Source of the DNA: Flavobacteriales bacterium | GTDB lineage: Bacteria > Bacteroidota > Bacteroidia > Flavobacteriales_F > PHOS-HE28 | Assembly: GCA_016788205.1 (NCBI GenBank) | Contig: JAEUTA010000029.1 | Location: forward strand, 1 to 64,000 | DNA length: 64,000 nt | Reading direction: 5' to 3' | Part shown: positions 49,371 to 58,311 of the stretch, one piece after another | How the letters are laid out: each line of letters opens with the position of its first letter | Numbering within the stretch: position 1 is the stretch's first letter | Notes under the pieces: model-generated | The model's input: the letters and a program-made list of their open reading frames with translations, nothing else | Told to the model about the DNA's origin: nothing | The model's database searches: none | Translations under genes and position numbers: made by a program

Positions 49371-50332
49371 ACACCATGGCCACCAGCGAACAGTTGAGCG
49401 TGGAGCACCTGCTCGGCATCAAGGAGCTTTCAGCAGCGGACATCGAACTCATCTTTCGCACGGCGGATGGCTTCAAGGAAGTGCTGAACAGGCCGATCAA
49501 GAAAGTGCCTTCCCTTCGCGACATCACCATCGCCAACCTCTTCTTCGAAAGCAGCACCCGCACGCGCGTGAGCTTCGAACTGGCGGAGAAACGGCTCAGT
49601 GCCGATGTGGTGAACTTCAGCAGCAGCGGCAGCAGCGTGAGCAAGGGCGAAACGTTGGTGGATACGGTGAACAACATCCTGGCCATGAAAGTGGACATGG
49701 TGGTGATGCGCCACCCGGATCCCGGAGCCGCTGTCTTCCTGAGTCGCCATGTGGATGCGCGCATCGTGAACGCTGGCGATGGCACGCACGAACATCCGAC
49801 ACAGGCACTGCTGGATGCCTACAGCATTCGCGAGAAGCTGGGTAGGGTGAAAGGCGTGAAAGTGCTCATCGTGGGTGACATCCTCCATTCACGTGTGGCG
49901 CTCAGCAACATCTTCTGCCTGCAAAAGCTGGGCGCTGAGGTCATGCTCTGTGGACCACAGACGTTGATGCCGCGTTACATCGATACGCTCGGTGTGCGCG
50001 TGGAACCCGATCTGGACAAGGCCTTGAAGTGGTGCGATGTGGCGAACATGCTGCGCATCCAACTGGAGCGCCAGGGTGGCGATGGCGTGGCCAACTTTCC
50101 CAGCCTGCGCGAGTACGCCATGCGCTACGGCCTGGATCTGGACCGCTACCATCGCCTCGGGAAGGAGATCGTGATCATGCACCCGGGCCCCATAAACCGT
50201 GGGGTGGAGGTGACCAGTCAAGTCGCCGATCACGCCAATAGTATCATTCTGGACCAAGTGGAGAATGGCGTGGCCATACGTATGGCGGTGCTTTACCTGC
50301 TCGCGGCGCGTATCCCACGTACGGCTGTTTGA
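49367..50332 (+). CDS. pyrB: Aspartate carbamoyltransferase catalytic subunit
   Basis: 321 residues, overlapping pyrR by an ATGA. Carbamoyl-phosphate motif ESSTRTRVSFE and HPTQALLDAYSI are present, as is MHPGPINRGVEV near the C-terminus. Condenses carbamoyl phosphate and aspartate, the first committed pyrimidine step. No pyrI regulatory gene follows. ATG 49376 (MATSEQ) is an alternative start. Confidence 0.95.
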   Translation: MNTMATSEQLSVEHLLGIKELSAADIELIFRTADGFKEVLNRPIKKVPSLRDITIANLFFESSTRTRVSFELAEKRLSADVVNFSSSGSSVSKGETLVDTVNNILAMKVDMVVMRHPDPGAAVFLSRHVDARIVNAGDGTHEHPTQALLDAYSIREKLGRVKGVKVLIVGDILHSRVALSNIFCLQKLGAEVMLCGPQTLMPRYIDTLGVRVEPDLDKALKWCDVANMLRIQLERQGGDGVANFPSLREYAMRYGLDLDRYHRLGKEIVIMHPGPINRGVEVTSQVADHANSIILDQVENGVAIRMAVLYLLAARIPRTAV

Positions 50333-50376
50333 AAGTCCGACCGGGTGTATTCCTGAGGGGCCTATCGGTTGGTGAT

Positions 50377-50384
50377 TATATTTG
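50377..50384 (+). promoter_or_regulatory. -7 box (TAnnTTTG) of the STAS gene
   Basis: TATATTTG, 19 bases before the ATG at 50404. A matching -33 TTTG is not seen. Pyrimidine genes end 45 bases upstream. Confidence 0.5.
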
Positions 50385-50403
50385 GCCTGAAGCCCCAAGG
50401 ACC

Positions 50404-50775
50404 ATGAACTTCACCATCGAGGATAAAGGACGGTACACGCTTGTCACCAGCAATGTGGACAAGTTGGATACCACCTGTGCGCCAGAACTGAAGAGTGAGC
50501 TGGTGTACCTGAACAAGACCAATGTGCGCAACGTCATCATCGACTTGAGCACGACCCGCTATTGCGACTCCAGCGGGCTCAGCGCCTTGTTGGTGGCGAA
50601 TCGCCTCTGTAAAAGCGTGAACGGCACCCTGGTGGTTTGCGGGCTTCAGGAACCGGTACAGAAATTGGTTCAGATCTCGCAACTCGAAAGCGTGCTCTCG
50701 ATCACACCGACACCGGCAGAAGCCGTGGACCTCTTGTACATGGAGGAGATCGAGAAGGACGTCAACAAAGAGTAA
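50404..50775 (+). CDS. STAS-domain anti-sigma factor antagonist-like protein
   Basis: 123 residues, one STAS domain. NVIIDLSTTRYCDSSGLSALLVANR includes the Ser pair where SpoIIAA-type proteins are phosphorylated. It may control an anti-sigma kinase, but none is nearby. The start at 50404 was chosen because the upstream frame lacks the STAS start. In this group the STAS gene is often next to RNase Z, as here. Confidence 0.88.
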   Translation: MNFTIEDKGRYTLVTSNVDKLDTTCAPELKSELVYLNKTNVRNVIIDLSTTRYCDSSGLSALLVANRLCKSVNGTLVVCGLQEPVQKLVQISQLESVLSITPTPAEAVDLLYMEEIEKDVNKE

Positions 50776-50778
50776 CGC

Positions 50779-51552
50779 ATGAAGAAGCCACTACTCCTGT
50801 CTTTTTCCATCCTGGTGGGTCTCGCAGCATCGGCGCAGTGCACACCGGATCCGCTTTACGCGGACAGCGTGTTCGGAGTGTGGCCTGATACCACCGAGAA
50901 CTTCAAGGCTGGATTCCTCGGGCAGTTCTACAGCGACACGCTGAACCTGATCGTTCCGGACAATGCGGCGAACATCCCCGCTGATCCTCCCTATCCGAAC
51001 TTCCCGTTGGACAGTATCCAACTGCTGAGCGTGAATGGGCTGCCCCCCGGACTGGCGGTGAACTGCAACTCCCAAACAGCTGCGGCATGCACTTACCTGC
51101 CGGCTCAACTGGGGTGTGGCCTGATCGAGGGCATCCCGACCGCATTGGGCACCTATCCCATCGATCTTACGGTGCGTGCATGGTCCACCATCACCATCGT
51201 GGTCCCCATACCGGTTTCGCAGGAGATCACCTTTGGTGGATATGAGATCGTGGTGAGCGAATTGAACACAGGTATCTCCATGCCCGTTGCAACAGCACTG
51301 GCGAACGTGCGGAACGTCCCTAATCCATTCTCCACCCGCACGAGCATCGAGTTCAACGCGGGTAAGGCCGGTTCTGCGCGTGTTCGGGTCTTCGATATGG
51401 TGGGCGAAGAGGTTTGGGGCCAGACCGTGCAAACGAAGGTCGGTGCCAACAAGGTCGCGTTCGAAGGGGGCGATCTTCCAGCCGGCGTTTACCTCTACAA
51501 GATCGAATCCGGTTCGGCCACGTTCACCGGCCGTATGGCTTTGCAACGTTGA
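50779..51552 (+). CDS. Secreted protein with type IX sorting domain
   Basis: 257 residues, signal peptide to about SAQ. The middle has Ig-like beta-sandwich character with many Pro and Tyr; Cys-rich segments (QCTPDP; CTYLPAQLGCG) may form disulfides. The C-terminal ~75 residues form a sorting domain: VPNPFSTRTSIEF, VFDMVGEEVWGQ, GVYLYKIESG. Function unknown. Followed by a strong terminator. Confidence 0.85.
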   Translation: MKKPLLLSFSILVGLAASAQCTPDPLYADSVFGVWPDTTENFKAGFLGQFYSDTLNLIVPDNAANIPADPPYPNFPLDSIQLLSVNGLPPGLAVNCNSQTAAACTYLPAQLGCGLIEGIPTALGTYPIDLTVRAWSTITIVVPIPVSQEITFGGYEIVVSELNTGISMPVATALANVRNVPNPFSTRTSIEFNAGKAGSARVRVFDMVGEEVWGQTVQTKVGANKVAFEGGDLPAGVYLYKIESGSATFTGRMALQR

Positions 51553-51572
51553 AATAGCGATGGCTTCAATGC

Positions 51573-51600
51573 AATAAGGCCCCGGCAGCGGGGCCTTATT
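51573..51600 (+). terminator. Stem-loop terminator
   Basis: AATAAGGCCCC pairs perfectly with GGGGCCTTATT (11 bp) around GGCAGC. It lies 20 bases after the sorting-domain gene stop and just before RNase Z. The 3' arm ends in TTATT, so it should work on the plus strand. Confidence 0.85.
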
Positions 51601-51612
51601 CGTACCGATCGG

Positions 51613-52539
51613 ATGTATCACAGCCCCTTCAGCATAACCACGCTTGGCACTGGGGCGGCACTTCCTGCGCGCGGGCGTTTTCCCACGTCCCAGTTGCTCA
51701 ATGTGCACGGTAACCATTACCTCATCGATTGCGGCGAAGGCACACAGGAGCGACTACGTGCAGCAGGCTTCAATTTCCAACGTATCGGCCACATCTTCAT
51801 CAGTCATCTGCATGGTGATCATTATCTCGGTCTGCTGGGCTTGATCAGTTCCATGCACCTCATGGGGCGCCAGGTTCCTCTGCACATCTACGGACCTCCT
51901 GAGCTGAAGCCCATCATCGACATCCAATTGCGCGCTTCGGGTACATGGTTGCGGTATCCATTGCACGTGCACAGCACCGAACCCGTGAGTGGAGCGGTGA
52001 TCCATCAGGACACCCACGTGACGGTGACCGTCTTGGCGCTGCGGCATCGAATACCATGCACCGGTTTCGTCTTTCAGGAACAGAGCGGGGCGCGACGGTT
52101 ACGCGCTGATCGGGTACAGGAAATACCTCCATTCAAGCGAGCATCGGTGAAGGCGGGCGAAGACCTCGTGTTGCCGGATGGAAGCGTTGTAACGAACGCT
52201 ACCCTGACAGAAGACCCGCTCGCTCCGCGCAGCTATGCCTACTGTTCCGATACCGCGTATGAGCCAGCATTGATCCCCTTCGTGAGCGGTGTGGGCTTGC
52301 TGTACCACGAGGCGACCTTCACCACCGCCATGGCCGACCGTGCGAAGGAGACCCTGCACAGTACAGCTGCGCAAGCAGCTCAACTAGCCAAAGAAGCCGC
52401 TGTAGGACAACTCCTCCTTGGGCATTTCAGTTCGCGCTACAAAAGTGCTGATGTCCTGTTGAACGAAGCGCTCCCCATATTTCCAAGGACATTGCTCAGC
52501 TACGAAGGAGGTGTTTTTCCGGTAGGACCTTCATGTTGA
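51613..52539 (+). CDS. rnz: Ribonuclease Z
   Basis: 308 residues. Metallo-beta-lactamase fold: the zinc motif HLHGDH (SHLHGDHYLGL), the GTGAALP start loop, and a C-terminal HFSSRY block. Processes tRNA 3' ends. The ATG lies 12 bases after the terminator. TTG-type boxes are not obvious, so promoter not placed. Confidence 0.95.
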   Translation: MYHSPFSITTLGTGAALPARGRFPTSQLLNVHGNHYLIDCGEGTQERLRAAGFNFQRIGHIFISHLHGDHYLGLLGLISSMHLMGRQVPLHIYGPPELKPIIDIQLRASGTWLRYPLHVHSTEPVSGAVIHQDTHVTVTVLALRHRIPCTGFVFQEQSGARRLRADRVQEIPPFKRASVKAGEDLVLPDGSVVTNATLTEDPLAPRSYAYCSDTAYEPALIPFVSGVGLLYHEATFTTAMADRAKETLHSTAAQAAQLAKEAAVGQLLLGHFSSRYKSADVLLNEALPIFPRTLLSYEGGVFPVGPSC

Positions 52540-52548
52540 GCGTTTCAA

Positions 52549-52580
52549 TTTGGGTGGATGGTCGATGCGGACTACTTTTG
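52549..52580 (+). promoter_or_regulatory. Promoter of the LuxR-type regulator
   Basis: TTTG at 52549-52552, a 20-base spacer, and TACTTTTG at 52573-52580. A textbook Bacteroidota promoter. The transcript start falls in the palindrome that follows. Confidence 0.8.
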
Positions 52581-52609
52581 CCCTTGTTAAGAATGATTCT
52601 AAACAAGGG
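52581..52609 (+). promoter_or_regulatory. 29-base palindrome between promoter and start codon
   Basis: CCCTTGTT (52581-52588) and AACAAGGG (52602-52609) pair, and AGAAT/ATTCT extend the stem after one A-A mismatch; the whole 29 bases are a near-perfect inverted repeat. It fills the space from the -7 box to the ATG at 52610. It could be an autoregulatory operator or an mRNA stem near the start. Confidence 0.6.
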
Positions 52610-53290
52610 ATGATCGTCCGTACGCTACTTGCCGACCACAGTGAACTCGCCCTGATCGGGTTGCGGACGGTCTTGTCGGAAGCGGCTCGCGTGGAAGTGG
52701 TGGGTGTGGCACGTGATGCGATCGCCATGCAGGCCATGTTGGTGCGGCATCGTCCCCATGTGGTGCTTGTGGATCACACTACCGAAGGTTTCGGTGCGCA
52801 AGCCATCCGCGACGGTCTGAAGCGTTCAAAGAACACGCGATTCATCGCCATTACGCCCGATCCCAGTACGGCCGCGCTGATGTCGGCCATCCGAGCTGGC
52901 GTCACCAGTTACATCCGGAAGGATTGCGATGTACAGGAGATCATCGATGCGGTCACGGAGACGGGAGATGGAAGCAAGTTCTTCTGTGGCAAGGTGCTGG
53001 ATGTATTGCGCAAGGCATCGTTCGATGTGGAACGCTTCCTGGCCGAACCGCTTTCGTGCGCGCCGGTCACCTTGAGCGATCGCGAATGCCAGGTGATCAC
53101 CCTCATCGCGGAAGGGAAATCGTACACCCGTATCGCCGAGGACCTTAACCTCAGTTCGCACACGGTCATCGCGCATCGCCGGAACATCATGCAGAAGTTG
53201 GGCGTGAACAACACGGCGGCCGTTGTGCTCTATGCCGTGAAGAACGGCTTCATCAGCCCCAACAAGTTCCTGTTCGATCGTACGGCTTGA
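52610..53290 (+). CDS. LuxR/NarL-family response regulator
   Basis: 226 residues. Receiver domain first (residues 1-125): acidic residues near the start, phospho-acceptor D55 in VLVDHTTEGF, and the conserved Lys in SYIRKDC. The C-terminal LuxR HTH: LSDRECQVITLIAEGKSYTRIAEDLNLSSHTVIAHRRNIMQKL. It binds DNA when phosphorylated. No kinase is next to it. The start at 52610 follows the palindrome; the earlier frame from 52550 would cross the promoter. Confidence 0.9.
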   Translation: MIVRTLLADHSELALIGLRTVLSEAARVEVVGVARDAIAMQAMLVRHRPHVVLVDHTTEGFGAQAIRDGLKRSKNTRFIAITPDPSTAALMSAIRAGVTSYIRKDCDVQEIIDAVTETGDGSKFFCGKVLDVLRKASFDVERFLAEPLSCAPVTLSDRECQVITLIAEGKSYTRIAEDLNLSSHTVIAHRRNIMQKLGVNNTAAVVLYAVKNGFISPNKFLFDRTA

Positions 53291-53332
53291 TCGGGGGCGC
53301 ACTGCGGGGTGGTCCCTTATACCTTGCACACC

Positions 53333-54199
53333 ATGGTGCAGGTGATCGGAGAGATCGGAGGCACGTCATCCCGGTGGGCCGTTCTGACCAACGGAGTTGC
53401 GCGGACGTGGCCACTGAAGGGTGACCGCTGGCCGGGTCACAATCCGGTAAGTGGTGATGGAGCCGAGTTCGCCCGGTCCGTTCAAGAGCTGTTCCAGGGC
53501 TTGCAGCAGGATGCACTGGACGCAACGGTGATCCACATCTACGGTGCGGGCTGCGGGACGCAGGAGCGCCAACAGCGCATGGAGCGAACACTGCATTTGA
53601 TCTGGCCCAAGGCAGAGATCCATGTGGAGACCGACCTGATGGGAGCCGCCATCGGGTTATGCGATGGTGATCCAGGTCTGGTGCTCATACTGGGTACGGG
53701 CATGAACGCAGGCTATTTCGATGGACATCGCCTCCACAGGCCCATGCCTTCGCTCGGGTATCTGCTTGGGGACGAGGCGAGCGGTGCTGATATCGGTCGT
53801 CATCTTCTTCAAGATGCGTTCTATGGAAGGATACCGAAGGAGGTGCACGAGCGCATTTTCGGAGGTGATGGTCCGGTCTTGTCGGATGTGCTCGCCAGGG
53901 TTCATCGAGCCGCCCATCCGGCACGCGAACTTGCGGCGTACACGGCTTTGCTGGCTCCGCACCTAACCGAGCATTACGTACAGGATCTCATCCAAAGCAG
54001 ATTCCATGCGCTAGCCGACCTGCTTTGGCGGTTCTTCTCACCGGAACAACTCGCGACCCTTTACGCCACCGGTTCCGTGGCCTATGGTTTTCGGGAGGTA
54101 CTTGCAGACCGCGCGTTGGAGCGTGGAATGACCCTCAAGGTCGTAGAGCCCGACCCGCTGCCTGGACTTGTCCGGTACCATCTCCAGCGAGTGAGGTAG
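53333..54199 (+). CDS. N-acetylglucosamine kinase-like (BadF/BadG family) protein
   Basis: 288 residues. ASKHA fold: GEIGGTSSRWAVL phosphate-1 loop, LILGTGMNAGYF phosphate-2 loop, and GDEASGADIGRHLL. Resembles eukaryote-type GlcNAc kinases of Bacteroidota. Its 3' end overlaps the convergent patatin gene by 65 bases. Phosphorylation of an aminosugar is likely but not proven. Confidence 0.85.
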   Translation: MVQVIGEIGGTSSRWAVLTNGVARTWPLKGDRWPGHNPVSGDGAEFARSVQELFQGLQQDALDATVIHIYGAGCGTQERQQRMERTLHLIWPKAEIHVETDLMGAAIGLCDGDPGLVLILGTGMNAGYFDGHRLHRPMPSLGYLLGDEASGADIGRHLLQDAFYGRIPKEVHERIFGGDGPVLSDVLARVHRAAHPARELAAYTALLAPHLTEHYVQDLIQSRFHALADLLWRFFSPEQLATLYATGSVAYGFREVLADRALERGMTLKVVEPDPLPGLVRYHLQRVR

Positions 54200-56516
54200 G
54201 GGGGCGGCCGTTGTACACCAGTTCCACCAGGCGCGCGAACGCGGCCCTGTTCTCTGCGGAGTGTATGCTCCGGATGACACGTTTGCGCTCCAAGGCCGTC
54301 AGGTGCCAGCTCAACGAGATCTGCTCACTCTCGTCATGTCGGAGTTGGATATCGATCACCTCCATGGGGAAGTCCGTCCAAGCACAAGCCTGACGTAGCA
54401 TGAAGTCGTAGTCCTGGTCCTGCACGCGCACCACATTGTCGTATACGCTCCCCACCGGGTCCAGCATGCGCCCAACGAGCGAGCCGCTGCTCGGTTTCAC
54501 CTCCAACTCCTTCTGCGTATCGCGTAACTGCAACACGACCACGCCACTGGTGTTCTCACTTATCCAATGGCGGAAGGTGTGGAGGAAAGCGAGGGAGATC
54601 CGGTAGCCGTAGTTGTCGCGCAAGCCTGCGTCCATGACCCGCATGGGTGGTTGGCTCGGTAGCGAAACGATCGGGGTGATGTATGGGAAGGTGGCGTTCA
54701 TGCGCAACGCGCTGGTGAACTTCAGGTTGTCCGCGCCCTGCTCTTGGAACAGACGCCGGAACTCGATGGCTTCGGGTTGTCCGACGCTACGCAACTCCCC
54801 GTCCGGTCTGATGTTCGTGAGGAACGCCATGGGCAGGGAAGCGATCACCAACCGACGTCCGTCGTTGATGGAAGCTGGGGAAAGTGCCATGAGCGGTATG
54901 CGCGCCTCGCGTTCCGGCTGTCCAAGATCGCCCAGCCTTACGTCGAGTAGCCCCCGCGTGCTTTCATTCAAGCGTCGTTCGAAAGCATAGCCCCTGTCCA
55001 GCGTGTAATGCAGGTCGCCATCATCCACGGTGCGGTAGCGTACGAACATGTCGTTGGTCACGAAGCTGAATGCGAGCGGGTTCAACATATCGGTCGCCAC
55101 CTCTTCCAACAGCGCAGGATCGTTCCTGTCGATGTCCTTTCCTTCCAGCTCGGCAAGGAAAAGCTGTCGGTAATACGCCGCACCGATGAGCCCACCGGAG
55201 GATCCTGTCATCAGCATGGTACGTTCCATCAAACCACCACCTAGGAGACTGTCGGCATGTTGGAGGCAACGCAATGTCCACAAGGTGGATCGAAGTCCGC
55301 CACCGCTGGTATTGAGGATCAGCAGCTTCGGCTTGTCCTTTCCAGCAAGGGCCAGATTGTCCTGCTTCCACTGTTCGAGCGTCGGTAGCAGGTCGTTGGC
55401 ATCCTTTTCGGCAGCATCCGTATCACTGGCTAGTGCCGCAATGGTCTGGCGGTCATAGGTGGCCGGCTCCGCCGCATAGTTCAATCCGTAGGCCTGATTG
55501 TCGTACAGAAAGCGGTCCGTGTATTGGCTCAGGAGGTTGAGACCGATGATCAGCACCATGATCACCGTGCCGGTCCAGCCTTGTAGCCAACTGAACAGCG
55601 CGCTGATGACCATGATGAACATGGTGAGCAGGAGGAATGCACTGGCCCCTGCCGGAATGGCGAAGAATCGGAAATCGCTGAAGGCCCCCAAGGCGATGAA
55701 GCTGAGCACGAGCACCACTTCGAAGATGGCGCCGTTGATGTGGTTCTGCCAGAGCACATCACGGAGCAGTTCCTTGTCGTAGTGCGCGCTGCTGCGGGCC
55801 AACATGATGCGAAGTCGGGGCGTTAAATACGTCTCGACCCGCCATTTCTCGGAGCGTTGTTGACGACGCACCCAGCGCATCGCCTTGCGCTGTTCCACTT
55901 TTCGCTGCGGTGGCGCGTCGTGTTGAGGGCCGATGATATCGACCAGCGGTTCAACGGGTCGATGTGCTTCGGCCTCACTGCCGAGCATCTTGATGATGTC
56001 GGTATTGGTACGTGTGAAATACAACAGCGCCAGAGCCAAGAAGAGCAGGATACCGAAGACGAATCCGGTTAGGTGCCAAATGATGGCGGGTACGGTCTCC
56101 AACTCCTTCAGGTACTGGAATCTGGCCGAGCAGATCAGGAAGGTGGCGATGAAGAAGCCGGGGATCACGGCGTTGTTGATGTTGAACTTCAGGAAGGGCC
56201 TTGCGATGGTGGCGATGAACGGGAAGCGGTAACCGTGCATCGCATAGCTGTAGAGGTTGAAGGCCGTGATGAAACCGCCGAGCGCGAAGCCCGTGATGGC
56301 GTAGGAGAGGAATCCGACGTTACCGAAATACTCGGGGTACAGGAACAGGTAGGGCACACCGTATTTCACGCCCATGCTCTCCGTGATATAGGCGAAGAGG
56401 ATCAGCCACATGAACAGTAGTAGGTGGTTCTTCTTGAGGTGAAGGACCAGCAACTGGAACGGGAAGAAGTAGAGGATCCTCCGGCTGAGCTGACGGTATG
56501 TGTTGCGAGCGGTCAA
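54135..56516 (-). CDS. Patatin-like phospholipase with N-terminal membrane domain
   Basis: 793 residues. Five to seven membrane segments in the first ~330 residues (about 30-50, 65-90, 105-125, 150-170), then a patatin domain with LNTSGGGLRSTLW (oxyanion loop), GSSGGLIGAAYY (GxSxG with Ser) and DAGLRDNYGYR (catalytic Asp). Cleaves fatty acyl esters of lipids at the inner membrane. Convergent with the kinase gene, ends overlapping. Confidence 0.88.
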   Translation of the reverse strand: MTARNTYRQLSRRILYFFPFQLLVLHLKKNHLLLFMWLILFAYITESMGVKYGVPYLFLYPEYFGNVGFLSYAITGFALGGFITAFNLYSYAMHGYRFPFIATIARPFLKFNINNAVIPGFFIATFLICSARFQYLKELETVPAIIWHLTGFVFGILLFLALALLYFTRTNTDIIKMLGSEAEAHRPVEPLVDIIGPQHDAPPQRKVEQRKAMRWVRRQQRSEKWRVETYLTPRLRIMLARSSAHYDKELLRDVLWQNHINGAIFEVVLVLSFIALGAFSDFRFFAIPAGASAFLLLTMFIMVISALFSWLQGWTGTVIMVLIIGLNLLSQYTDRFLYDNQAYGLNYAAEPATYDRQTIAALASDTDAAEKDANDLLPTLEQWKQDNLALAGKDKPKLLILNTSGGGLRSTLWTLRCLQHADSLLGGGLMERTMLMTGSSGGLIGAAYYRQLFLAELEGKDIDRNDPALLEEVATDMLNPLAFSFVTNDMFVRYRTVDDGDLHYTLDRGYAFERRLNESTRGLLDVRLGDLGQPEREARIPLMALSPASINDGRRLVIASLPMAFLTNIRPDGELRSVGQPEAIEFRRLFQEQGADNLKFTSALRMNATFPYITPIVSLPSQPPMRVMDAGLRDNYGYRISLAFLHTFRHWISENTSGVVVLQLRDTQKELEVKPSSGSLVGRMLDPVGSVYDNVVRVQDQDYDFMLRQACAWTDFPMEVIDIQLRHDESEQISLSWHLTALERKRVIRSIHSAENRAAFARLVELVYNGRPPTSLAGDGTGQVQAAGRALRP

Positions 56517-56598
56517 GTCCCTTCTGCGCCGTGTATCAGAGGCACGCGCGATGCGCGCACGTCAATTATACGTCGAAGAGGGCCGGAGTGTTGTCACG

Positions 56599-58260
56599 TC
56601 ACACTTTGGCCAGTGTCAACGCCATCACTTCCCCTTCCAGCGCTTCAGCTTTCGTCTTCAACTCATCGGCCTGCTTGAGCACATCGGCTTTGAAGGCCGC
56701 GTCATCCAGCCCCGCGCAGTTGATCTTCACATTGAGGTAACCGCCGATCGCCCCTGTGCGCGCGCACAAGGCACCCACGCCGGCATCGCTCACGCTGGCT
56801 TGCAGGCCTTTTTCAGCCATGGCTTTCATCAGCCCCATGCTTTCCACACATACCTGCATGGTGCGCAGTGGGGTCATGATGGCACCTTTCGTGGCTTCGG
56901 TGATGGCGGCTTTGCGTGCGGCCTTTTCTTCATCGCTGCCTTTGGGCAGGCCCATGGCGCTCATGATGCGGTCGAAGGCACGGGTGTCCTCATCCACGAG
57001 GAAGAGCAGTTCATTGCGGAGCTTTTCACCGACCACAGCCCACCTGCTGTATTCCTCCCAACGCTCATCCCAGCCGCGTTTGTGGGCGCTGAGGTTGGCC
57101 ACCATGGTACCGAGGGAAACGCCGAGCGCCCCAACGTAGGCCGCAACGGACCCGCCGCCAGGAGCAGGGCTTTCAGCCGCGGTCTCTTCGCTGAAGCGCT
57201 TCAGATCCATGCGCACGAGGCGTTCGCTATTGGCATCCTCCAGCATGTATTCGATCACCTTCTTCTGTGGATCGAACGGGCCGAGGTCGTCCAGCCCGAG
57301 CGACTTCACGGCGATCTTGATCTTCTCACGTTCGCTGATGCCGAGGCTGCGTTCCTGGCGCGCGAGGAAGAAGTCGGCCGCATCCAGCAGCGACTGTTTC
57401 GGGATCAAGCCAACGAGTTCACTGCCGGTCACCCGGATGCCACGCTCGGCCGCGCTCTTGCACGCTTCATCGAAGGCGATGTGCACCGGCGTCACGGTGA
57501 TGTCCGTGAGGTTGAGCGAGAGTTGGGCGATGCCGTATTCCTCGATGAACCAGCCGATGCCCTTCACGGTCTTCAGTTTGCCTGGGACCTGCACTTCGCT
57601 GCCATCGGCCTGCTTCACTTTACGTCCTGCCTCCCGGATATCGAAGGCGATCGCGTTGGCACGACGGGTGCTCGTGCTGTTCAGGTTCACGTTGTAGGCC
57701 ACCAGGAAGTTGCGGGCGCCGATGGCGATGGCACCGCTCTTCGCCACGCTCTCATTGAATTCTGCCGGGCCGTGATCGGGTTTCCACGTGGGATCCTTCA
57801 ACTTCTTCGGAAGGCCTTCGTACTCACCGCTGCGGTTGTTGGCCAGGTTGCGGCGTTTCTCTTCGCTCGCTGCGAACTCGTAGCGGTAAACGGGGATCGA
57901 CAGCTCGCTGCCAACGCGTGCGGCCAGCTTCTTCGCGAATTCCGCCGTCTCCTCCATACTGATGCCGCTGATCGGAACGAGCGGGCACACATCCGTTGCA
58001 CCGAAGCGTGGATGTTCACCCTTGTGCGAGCGCATGTCGATCAGTTCCTGCGCTTTCTTGATCAACCGGAACGCCGCTTCGATCACGGGTTCGGGTTCAC
58101 CCACGAACGTGATCACCGTACGGTTGGTCGCTTTTCCGGGATCCACATCGAGGAGGCGCACACCTTCAACGGTCTCCACCACGGCGGCGATGGCATCGAT
58201 CTTGGCACGGTCGCGGCCCTCGCTGATGTTGGGCACGCATTCGATCAAACGGCGGTTCAT
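56599..58260 (-). CDS. ftcD: Glutamate formimidoyltransferase-cyclodeaminase, bifunctional
   Basis: 553 residues. Formiminotransferase part (about 1-320; MNRRLIECVPNISEGRD, GEHPRFGATDVCPLVPI) followed by the cyclodeaminase domain (about 345-545; AAAESPAPGGGSVAAYVGALGVSLGTMVANLSAHK). It moves the formimino group from formiminoglutamate to THF and then deaminates it, the last steps after HutI. Downstream of the CPBP gene and hutI on the same strand. ATG at 58260. Confidence 0.93.
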   Translation of the reverse strand: MNRRLIECVPNISEGRDRAKIDAIAAVVETVEGVRLLDVDPGKATNRTVITFVGEPEPVIEAAFRLIKKAQELIDMRSHKGEHPRFGATDVCPLVPISGISMEETAEFAKKLAARVGSELSIPVYRYEFAASEEKRRNLANNRSGEYEGLPKKLKDPTWKPDHGPAEFNESVAKSGAIAIGARNFLVAYNVNLNSTSTRRANAIAFDIREAGRKVKQADGSEVQVPGKLKTVKGIGWFIEEYGIAQLSLNLTDITVTPVHIAFDEACKSAAERGIRVTGSELVGLIPKQSLLDAADFFLARQERSLGISEREKIKIAVKSLGLDDLGPFDPQKKVIEYMLEDANSERLVRMDLKRFSEETAAESPAPGGGSVAAYVGALGVSLGTMVANLSAHKRGWDERWEEYSRWAVVGEKLRNELLFLVDEDTRAFDRIMSAMGLPKGSDEEKAARKAAITEATKGAIMTPLRTMQVCVESMGLMKAMAEKGLQASVSDAGVGALCARTGAIGGYLNVKINCAGLDDAAFKADVLKQADELKTKAEALEGEVMALTLAKV

Positions 58261-58311
58261 GGGCTTTGCTTGGGGCGGCAAAGCTAGGTGCCACGATGGA
58301 AGCCCGAAGCG

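Noticed and set aside
56500..58287. 595-codon frame antisense to ftcD
   Set aside because: Shadow; the antiparallel FtcD protein carries all family motifs.
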